A stretch of DNA of 6,054 nucleotides, taken from assembly GCF_009711475.1 (NCBI RefSeq), contig NZ_SMMD01000709.1:1-6054 (forward strand). The letters run 5' to 3'. How positions within the stretch are numbered: the first letter of the stretch is position 1; every line of letters begins with the position of its first letter. The position numbers were made by a program, and so were the translations under genes. Source of the DNA: Fulvivirga aurantia (GTDB taxonomy: Bacteria; Bacteroidota; Bacteroidia; Cytophagales; Cyclobacteriaceae). Below, one piece after another: positions 1 through 4,996 of the stretch. The notes beneath the pieces were generated by a model. The model saw only the letters and a list, made by a program, of their open reading frames with translations, ran no database searches and was not told the origin of the DNA.

Positions 1-1
1 G

Positions 2-667
2 AAGTTGATATTAAAACTTGCAGTGATATTAAACCTTACCTGGCTGTACTCTTCCTGCATTGGCACTGATGTAATTGAAGAGCTAAATCAACCTGAGCAA
101 TTGCAAATTACAAGTGCCATTATGAGCATCCAAGTGGGAGACTCCGTCTTATTTATGGCTGATTATTTCAATCAAATGGGGGAGAGAGATGAGGTGATGG
201 TAGACTGGTCTTCAACCGACAATGCCATCATATCTATAGATGCAAATGGTTTGGCAAGAGCCCACCAAGAAGGTGAGGTGCTAATCTTTGCCATGGTAAA
301 TGCCTTAAAAGACTCCGTGATGATCTCTGCCGGTGCCGAAACAATTGCCGAAAACGCAAGAATGGCTACGTTTCAAGGTAAAAATAACTACACCGTAGAA
401 GGAGATGCTTTTTTAGAAGAGTCAGAAAGTAGCTTGACATTACGGTTTGATTCTAATTTTAGAGCGTCAAACGGCCCCGGGTTACATGTGTATTTGAGTA
501 ACTCTGCCGAAAGTGTAGCAGGAGGTGTAGATCTCGGCAGTCTCAAGTCGAATACCGGAGCTCAGACCTATACCGTTCCCGATGATATAAACCTCAACAC
601 CTACAATTTTATAATTATCTATTGTCAGCCTTTTAATGTGCCGTTTGGTGCCGGGGAGCTAAACTAA
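2..667 (+). CDS. Lipoprotein with BIG2 Ig-like domain and C-terminal DM13 domain (5' end off the window)
   Basis: This is a probable envelope lipoprotein. Numbering from the TTG codon at 5-7, residues 1-17 form a hydrophobic signal sequence ending in a lipobox-like LYSSC with Cys18 as the lipidation site. Residues about 34-107 resemble a bacterial Ig-like group 2 domain: VGDSV, then W-S-S-T-D-N, then I-D-A-N-G-L-A and an EGEV turn. Residues about 119-218 match the DM13 pattern: FQG, a Y-x-V-x-G-x-A strand, LRFDSNFRASNGPGLHVYLS, DLGSLKS, and a terminal IIIYCQPFNVPFGAGEL block carrying Cys207. DM13 has been proposed to be a redox or electron-transfer domain; its chemistry is not established. 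The frame is open to base 2 (a Lys codon), and TTG is a poor start, so the real start is probably an ATG just left of the window. The next gene begins 8 bases after the stop, which suggests an operon with the barrel and YHS genes. Domain calls are from residue patterns only. Confidence 0.85.
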   Translation, partial: KLILKLAVILNLTWLYSSCIGTDVIEELNQPEQLQITSAIMSIQVGDSVLFMADYFNQMGERDEVMVDWSSTDNAIISIDANGLARAHQEGEVLIFAMVNALKDSVMISAGAETIAENARMATFQGKNNYTVEGDAFLEESESSLTLRFDSNFRASNGPGLHVYLSNSAESVAGGVDLGSLKSNTGAQTYTVPDDINLNTYNFIIIYCQPFNVPFGAGELN

Positions 668-675
668 AAATTATT

Positions 676-1518
676 ATGAGACGATTAATAATACTTATTA
701 CCCTCAGTCTTTTTGCTTTTCAAAGTTTAGCAGGCGGAGGGTGGCCTCAGCCAAAGAAAAAAGGTTACTTAAAGTTGAACCAGTGGATGGTTGTGGCCGA
801 TCAATACTATACACCTGCAGGTGATATTATTTCGATAAGAACTACGGGTGTATACACCACCAGTATTTATGCGGAATACGGCTTCACTGACAGACTTACA
901 GGTATCATTTACTTTCCATTTTTTAGTCGCAGCACACTGAATGAACAGGAGCGACCAGATGGCTCTCTAATAGAAAAAGGTGATGAATTGAACTCGGTGG
1001 GGGACACAGACCTTACCTTGAAATATGCGCTCGTTAAAGATCGTCCAATAGTGCTGAGTGCCAGCCTTACATTGGGTCTACCTTTCGGCAATGAGTCTGG
1101 AGGGAGAACCGAGCTGCTACAAACCGGAGATGGGGAGTTCAACCAGATGCTCACATTTGAAGCAAGTCATTCTTTTTATCCTGTAAATCTGTATGCCAGT
1201 ACACTGGTCGGTTTTAATAACCGAACCAATGGTTTTAGTGATGAATTTCGCTATGGCGCTGAGGTTGGTTATACTCTTGGTAAATTCACAGGTATTTTTC
1301 GTTTATACGGCATTAAGCCATTGGGCAATGGTGATGGCGAAATAAACACAACCAATGGCATTTTTAGCAACAATGTTGAATATTTAGCCTACAGCCCAGA
1401 GTTGATCTATAGTTTTACTAAAAAAGCAGGTATTTCATTAAGTATGGGTAAGGTGTTTTACGGAAAGCAAATCCTGGCCAACCCGAGTTACTCAGCAGGA
1501 GTTTTTCTTAAATTTTAA
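676..1518 (+). CDS. Outer-membrane beta-barrel protein, transporter-like (MetA-pathway/phenol-degradation-type barrel family)
   Basis: This 280-residue protein is predicted to be exported and to fold into an outer-membrane beta-barrel. Residues 1-19 form a Sec signal peptide (MRRLI, a hydrophobic core, then SLA before GGGW). The rest is a series of alternating amphipathic strands rich in Tyr, Phe and Gly, with polar loops such as residues 88-107 and 215-235. It ends in a terminal Phe (FLKF), typical of a barrel insertion signal. The mature protein has no cysteine. The VGDTDLTLKYAL stretch (residues 108-119) and the LTLGLPFG stretch (131-138) resemble the family annotated as 'putative MetA-pathway of phenol degradation' or simply 'transporter'. 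That name does not imply phenol metabolism here. The gene lies 8 bases after the DM13 lipoprotein and 28 bases before the YHS gene, so it probably works with both. The substrate is unknown, and a structural rather than transport role is possible. Confidence 0.82.
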   Translation: MRRLIILITLSLFAFQSLAGGGWPQPKKKGYLKLNQWMVVADQYYTPAGDIISIRTTGVYTTSIYAEYGFTDRLTGIIYFPFFSRSTLNEQERPDGSLIEKGDELNSVGDTDLTLKYALVKDRPIVLSASLTLGLPFGNESGGRTELLQTGDGEFNQMLTFEASHSFYPVNLYASTLVGFNNRTNGFSDEFRYGAEVGYTLGKFTGIFRLYGIKPLGNGDGEINTTNGIFSNNVEYLAYSPELIYSFTKKAGISLSMGKVFYGKQILANPSYSAGVFLKF

Positions 1519-1519
1519 C

Positions 1520-1538
1520 TATATTGTTTGACAATATA
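1520..1538. repeat. Perfect 8-bp inverted repeat with 3-base spacer between the barrel and YHS genes
   Basis: TATATTGT (1520-1527), spacer TTG, ACAATATA (1531-1538). The dyad starts 2 bases after the barrel gene's stop and ends 8 bases before the YHS start codon. It could be an operator for a dimeric regulator, or a weak AU-rich hairpin affecting translation or mRNA stability of the YHS cistron. There is no GC-rich stem and no following U-tract, so it is not a convincing terminator. Its function is inferred only from position and symmetry. Confidence 0.5.
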
Positions 1539-1546
1539 TCCGAGAC

Positions 1547-2017
1547 ATGAAGAAAAAACTCCTTATTGTCATCCCGAGCACACTTGTGGTGCTGCTCATC
1601 ATAGTTATATATTTTGCCAAAAGCCACAGCATATCACCTCTAAGCTGGGGAGCACACCAGCCGATCTACAAAACTGGTGAAGTAGCAATAAACGGATATG
1701 ATCCTGTAGCATACTTCAAACAAAATAAAGCCATTGAAGGTAGTCCTGAGTTTTCTTATAATTGGCAAGGTGCAGATTGGAGATTTGCTACAGCAAAAAA
1801 CATGGAGCACTTCAAAAGTAAACCTGTCAAGTATGCCCCTCAATTTGGCGGTTATTGTGCGTTTGCAGTGAGTAAGGGGTTTACATCAGAAATAAACCCA
1901 TCGGTTTATTACATGCAAAATGGCAAGCTTTATTTATTCTCAAATGAAGAGGTGCTTACCGAGTGGAAAGAAAATGAAGAGGTGATGAGAGCGTCAGCAG
2001 TTGAAAATTGGAACTAG
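1547..2017 (+). CDS. Membrane-anchored YHS-domain protein
   Basis: This 156-residue protein has an N-terminal basic MKKK and a hydrophobic helix at residues about 5-23. This is probably an uncleaved anchor that places the rest in the periplasm. Residues about 49-135 carry the YHS-domain pattern: NGYDPVAYF (49-57), a W-x-x-A-D-W-R-F-A-T strand (73-82), N-M-x-x-F (85-89), then KYAPQFGGYCAFAVSKG (95-111). Cys104, in GGYCA, is the only cysteine in the protein. YHS domains are associated with metal binding and occur in copper-handling proteins. The stand-alone bacterial family is, as I recall, annotated as '(seleno)protein' because some members have selenocysteine. Here residue 104 is an ordinary TGT Cys codon. 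The gene is the third in a plus-strand set after the DM13 lipoprotein and barrel, and its stop overlaps the stop of the convergent ABC ATPase. Metal handling is likely but not proven; the particular metal cannot be read from the sequence. Confidence 0.88.
   Translation: MKKKLLIVIPSTLVVLLIIVIYFAKSHSISPLSWGAHQPIYKTGEVAINGYDPVAYFKQNKAIEGSPEFSYNWQGADWRFATAKNMEHFKSKPVKYAPQFGGYCAFAVSKGFTSEINPSVYYMQNGKLYLFSNEEVLTEWKENEEVMRASAVENWN
2014..2017. other. CTAG tail-to-tail stop-codon overlap of convergent genes
   Basis: The plus-strand YHS gene ends with TAG at 2015-2017. The minus-strand ABC ATPase ends with TAG read from 2016 to 2014. Both stops sit inside the palindrome CTAG, so the two operons have no intergenic space. 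Any terminator for either operon must lie inside the opposing gene, or the transcripts overlap. Confidence 0.95.
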
Positions 2018-2712
2018 ACCTCCTCCTTATATTCGAAATATTGCTGTATATCACTTAAGTCACTTTCTGATTTAGAAAGAATATTCTTCACAGCTCCATT
2101 TTCCATCAACAATATTTGATCGCTTATCTTTTGAATATGATTCAGGTCATGACTACTGACCAACACAGTGGTTTTGGCTGGTTTATTTTTAATTAGGTTT
2201 ATAAGAACATTTTGAGACGTTGGGTCAAGATTGGCATATGGTTCATCAAGTATGATGAGTTCGGGATTGCCTAGAAAAGCTGCGATAATACCTACCCTAG
2301 CTTTATTCCCAGCCGATAGCTCTCTTATAAACTTTTTCGATTTCAAATCATCAGTAAGTAGACTTTTGTAAGAGTTTATATATTTTTCAATATCATCTCC
2401 TTCGATTCCTTTAGCATTTAGCACAAACTTCCAAAACTCGTTGGGCGTTAAATACGGTATCAAAAATCGTTCATCTAAGTAAGCGCCTGTAAATTTTTTC
2501 CAGGCCTCATTGCCTTTCACCGGTTCATTTTTAATTTCACATATTCCCCCATCAGGTAGTAACAGATCTAGTAACAGTCTAAAAAACGTAGTTTTGCCCG
2601 CTCCATTATTTCCTACAATTCCGATAATATCACCTTTATCAATTTGCAGTTTTTCAATATTTACAGCTTGCTGACCTTTAAAATGTTTCTTCAATCCACT
2701 GACGTATATCAT
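2014..2712 (-). CDS. ABC transporter ATP-binding protein partnered with DUF5687-like permease
   Basis: This 232-residue cytoplasmic ATPase should energise the adjacent permease. Its nucleotide-binding motifs are complete except at one place. Walker A is GNNGAGKTT at residues 34-42 (Lys40). The signature is LSAGN at 132-136 in place of the usual LSGGQ. Walker B is LIILDEP at 152-158 (Glu157 catalytic), the D-loop is NLDP at 161-164, and the switch His is His188 in SSHD. The usual Q-loop glutamine is not obvious in the expected region, which reads GAYLDERFLIPYLT (76-89); this is common in BcrA/ABC-2-type exporter ATPases. The length is that of a single-domain ABC subunit. The ATG at 2712-2710 overlaps the permease stop as ATGA, which indicates translational coupling. 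The protein ends in a short acidic tail. The substrate cannot be deduced. Confidence 0.95.
   Translation of the reverse strand: MIYVSGLKKHFKGQQAVNIEKLQIDKGDIIGIVGNNGAGKTTFFRLLLDLLLPDGGICEIKNEPVKGNEAWKKFTGAYLDERFLIPYLTPNEFWKFVLNAKGIEGDDIEKYINSYKSLLTDDLKSKKFIRELSAGNKARVGIIAAFLGNPELIILDEPYANLDPTSQNVLINLIKNKPAKTTVLVSSHDLNHIQKISDQILLMENGAVKNILSKSESDLSDIQQYFEYKEEV
2709..2712 (-). other. ATGA start/stop overlap coupling permease and ATPase
   Basis: On the minus strand the permease stop TGA (2711-2709) overlaps the ATPase start ATG (2712-2710). This 4-base overlap is typical of translationally coupled subunits made in matched amounts, and it supports the pair as one transporter. Confidence 0.9.
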
Positions 2713-4115
2713 GATCTTCGGTAGTTTTCAATTAAATGATATCGGTATTTGACCCAGTGATTATTTACTTTACTAAATAATCTATTTCGATATAAAAGCC
2801 CTGCTAACCCAATTGCACCGAATATCGCAAATGTAACAGTACTTCCGAGTAATAGGCTCATCAGCCAAAAAATCAGACATGGTGCGAATAATAACACAAG
2901 TGGATTTATGAACTGTGCTGCCGATATACCCTGATAGTTAAAAAAACTCGTTTTATTAATATCTATCCTCTTGTTGTTATAAGCCATGATATAAAGCACA
3001 AAGTAAGTACCCATTCCAATTTGGAATAAAGCTACTGCGATGATGGGAAAAAGAGCAGCAGGCATAGCAATTAACACAAGTAGCGCTATAAATACTGCTA
3101 TTATATTTAAATAAGTAAGTAGCTTATATTTTGAAATCAGCATATCACGCAAGCGGGTTCTTGTCATGAGCACATCAAAGTGCATGCTTTCCCATGATAA
3201 GCCTAAATAACCATATTGTACGGCCAGGCCTCCTATGATAAAGTAAAGTAGAAAGAACAGTATTCCTGCACTTGGTTCTTCAACCATTAGGCCTTTTCTA
3301 AGGGTATAGAGTAGGTATGGCGGCATTATCAAGTAGCTAATCAGCAGACCGCGTGGCCTCTTATTTCTTATAATTAACAATACTTCTTGCCAAAGAATCG
3401 GGTCTTTTAGGTTAAAGCCAAAACGAGGCATTCTGAACAATGGTTTACCATCGGCCTGGTATGACTCGCTTGTGTAATGATAAAATACATCTATAAATGC
3501 AGCTACTACAGCCACTGCCCATATTACTAATGCAGTACTCATCCCATTGGCGACTATCTGGTTATAAACTATGTCAACCAAGTAGAATTTATAATGAAGT
3601 ATGGCTGACCCTATAAAAGTGACTGCTACGATAATTGCTATTTTGGATCTTTTCAGAAGGAGAACCAACAAATTATTAGTTGATACCAAAACCAAAATAC
3701 CGGTCAAATAAATGACCTTAAAATCCCCTTCTAAATTAATTCCAGACAAGTAGAACGTAAAAAATCCGAGTGCCAGCAGGTTTACAATATTGACATGTGC
3801 CAAAAACAGAGACTGCCAGGCATAGCTGGTTTTCGAAATGGGCAAGGTGTAATAAGCATATTCTGCAAAACTGCGTGGTGCTAAAATATACCGCAGCAAA
3901 AGGTCTGAAGTCAAATAACCGATGGCGACAGCGATAGCACGCTTGTTTTGGTCAGAAAATAAGGGGGCTAGGTATATGCCAAGGCCTTTGGTAAGCAACA
4001 GAAGAAAGGCTATTACCAAAAAACCCCCAAAAACTGCCAGCCACAAATGTGCGCCCGACAAATTGGGGGATCTTTTAATTCGCTTTAAATAATGTTTGAT
4101 GAGCCAATAACGCAT
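2709..4115 (-). CDS. DUF5687-like ABC transporter permease
   Basis: This is a polytopic inner-membrane protein of 468 residues from the chosen start. Hydrophobic segments lie near residues 25-50, 58-78, 103-125, 134-154, 158-175, 193-213, 255-270, 284-305, 333-350, 353-376, 405-423 and 428-443, so about 11-12 helices. The basic N-terminus (HYLKRIKRSP), the KDPILWQEVLLIIRNKRPRG segment (237-256), YGYLGLSWESMHFD (301-314) and the IDINKTSFFNYQGISAAQF stretch (384-402) look like the Bacteroidota permease family DUF5687. That assignment is from memory of the pattern. The frame is open upstream to a TTG at 4151. I chose the ATG at 4115-4113 because MRYWLIKHYLKRI gives the expected N-terminus and the extra 12 residues look non-coding. 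The gene is the upstream half of a coupled ABC pair. It is probably an exporter; the substrate is unknown. Confidence 0.88.
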   Translation of the reverse strand: MRYWLIKHYLKRIKRSPNLSGAHLWLAVFGGFLVIAFLLLLTKGLGIYLAPLFSDQNKRAIAVAIGYLTSDLLLRYILAPRSFAEYAYYTLPISKTSYAWQSLFLAHVNIVNLLALGFFTFYLSGINLEGDFKVIYLTGILVLVSTNNLLVLLLKRSKIAIIVAVTFIGSAILHYKFYLVDIVYNQIVANGMSTALVIWAVAVVAAFIDVFYHYTSESYQADGKPLFRMPRFGFNLKDPILWQEVLLIIRNKRPRGLLISYLIMPPYLLYTLRKGLMVEEPSAGILFFLLYFIIGGLAVQYGYLGLSWESMHFDVLMTRTRLRDMLISKYKLLTYLNIIAVFIALLVLIAMPAALFPIIAVALFQIGMGTYFVLYIMAYNNKRIDINKTSFFNYQGISAAQFINPLVLLFAPCLIFWLMSLLLGSTVTFAIFGAIGLAGLLYRNRLFSKVNNHWVKYRYHLIENYRRS

Positions 4116-4165
4116 GGTTAAAAATAATAAACCCGTGTTATTGTTCAACAACCATACAGCTTGTG
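4116..4165. other. Short gap between Fe-S gene and ABC permease
   Basis: These 50 bases separate the stop of the CCG protein (TAA read from 4168 to 4166) from the permease ATG, both on the minus strand. The gap contains an 11-base dyad TTGTTCAACAA (4141-4151) and an AT-rich run just before the permease start. I found no convincing match to the Bacteroidota TAnnTTTG promoter element and no GC-rich terminator hairpin. The ABC genes may therefore be read through from the Fe-S operon, but this is uncertain. Confidence 0.4.
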
Positions 4166-4963
4166 TTACAACCCTTCAGCCTCAGCTATGAGCTCAGCAA
4201 GGTCTTTTACTTTCACGTCAGCTTCTCGCTCCTTGTTTTTAACACCATCACTCATCATAGTCATACAAAAAGGACAGCCTACAGCAATGGTATCTGCTTT
4301 TGTTTCTAAAGCTTCTTCCGTGCGCTCAATATTAACTTCTTTATCACCAGGCTCGGCATCTTTAAACATCTGAGCTCCACCTGCTCCACAACATAAGCCT
4401 TTAGTTTTGCAACGCTTCATTTCAACAAGCTCAGCATCTAAAGCCTCGAGTACTTTTCGTGGTGCTTCATAGACATTATTTGCTCTACCCAGATAACAAG
4501 AATCGTGAAATGTAATTTTTCGGCCTTTAAATTCGCCTCCGCCTTTAAGCGTTACCTTACCATCATTTATCAACTGCTGTAAAAATACTGAGTGATGTAT
4601 TACTTCGTAATTTCCACCAAGTGCAGGGTATTCGTTTTTTATGGTGTTAAAGCAATGCGGGCATGCCGTCACTATTTTTTTAACGTTGTATCCGTTAAGC
4701 ACCTGAATGTTAGACATGGCTTGCATCTGAAACAAGAATTCATTTCCAGCTCTGCGAGCAGGGTCACCTGTACAGGTTTCTTCCGGCCCCAAGACGGCAA
4801 AAGAAACCCCTACTTTATTTAGAATTTTAACAAAGGCTTGTGTTACGGCCTTGTATCTATCATCGAAACTTCCAGCACAACCTACCCAAAATAAAACTTC
4901 CGGAGACTCTCCTTGTGAGGTCATGTCGGCCATTGTTGGCACTTTATATGTTTTGTCGCTCAT
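4166..4963 (-). CDS. CCG-domain (Fe-S)-binding protein, HdrB-like soluble subunit
   Basis: This 265-residue cytoplasmic Fe-S protein has two tandem cysteine-rich (CCG) domains, related to heterodisulfide reductase subunit B and to GlcF/LutA-type proteins. The C-terminal half is complete: HDSCYLGR with Cys156, GLCCGAGG with Cys191-Cys192, and CPFC with Cys230/Cys233. That gives five cysteines, as needed for the noncubane [4Fe-4S] site known in HdrB. The N-terminal half has VGCAGS (Cys29), ETCTGDPARRAGNE (Cys64) and CPHC (Cys101/Cys104). Its CCG motif reads Cys64-Thr65-Gly66, so one canonical ligand is absent. There is no signal peptide or membrane segment. The ATG at 4963 follows the membrane Fe-S subunit by 33 bases, so the two should form one complex. 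Electrons probably pass between the membrane subunit's clusters and a partner through this protein. The physiological donor or acceptor is not encoded in the window. Confidence 0.9.
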   Translation of the reverse strand: MSDKTYKVPTMADMTSQGESPEVLFWVGCAGSFDDRYKAVTQAFVKILNKVGVSFAVLGPEETCTGDPARRAGNEFLFQMQAMSNIQVLNGYNVKKIVTACPHCFNTIKNEYPALGGNYEVIHHSVFLQQLINDGKVTLKGGGEFKGRKITFHDSCYLGRANNVYEAPRKVLEALDAELVEMKRCKTKGLCCGAGGAQMFKDAEPGDKEVNIERTEEALETKADTIAVGCPFCMTMMSDGVKNKEREADVKVKDLAELIAEAEGL

Positions 4964-4996
4964 AATAATTGAGTGTTTATATTAATCAGCAATAAT

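Noticed and set aside
909..1154. 81-codon open frame on the minus strand inside the barrel gene
   Set aside because: It is antisense to a well-supported exported barrel protein, has no recognisable motif and a low-complexity Ser/Pro/Arg composition.
1515..1530. Bacteroidota -7 promoter element (TAnnTTTG) upstream of the YHS gene
   Set aside because: TATTGTTTG has a three-base rather than two-base spacer, and no convincing -33 TTTG element sits at the right distance.
1640..1843. 67-codon open frame on the minus strand inside the YHS gene
   Set aside because: It is a shadow of the YHS reading frame. The plus-strand product carries the conserved YHS motifs.
2029..2041. Small AT-rich dyad ATATT-CGA-AATAT near the end of the ATPase gene, considered as a terminator
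   Set aside because: The stem is only five AT pairs, lies in coding sequence and is not followed by a U-tract on either strand.
4116..4151. N-terminal extension of the permease to a TTG start at 4151
   Set aside because: The extra 12 residues do not resemble a permease N-terminus, and an ATG at 4115 fits the family's usual beginning.
4161..4373. 70-codon open frame on the plus strand opposite the CCG protein
   Set aside because: It is a Ser-rich antisense shadow of a gene with clear Fe-S motifs.
4592..4822. 76-codon open frame on the plus strand opposite the CCG protein
   Set aside because: It runs antisense across the conserved Cys64 and CPHC region and has no independent support.
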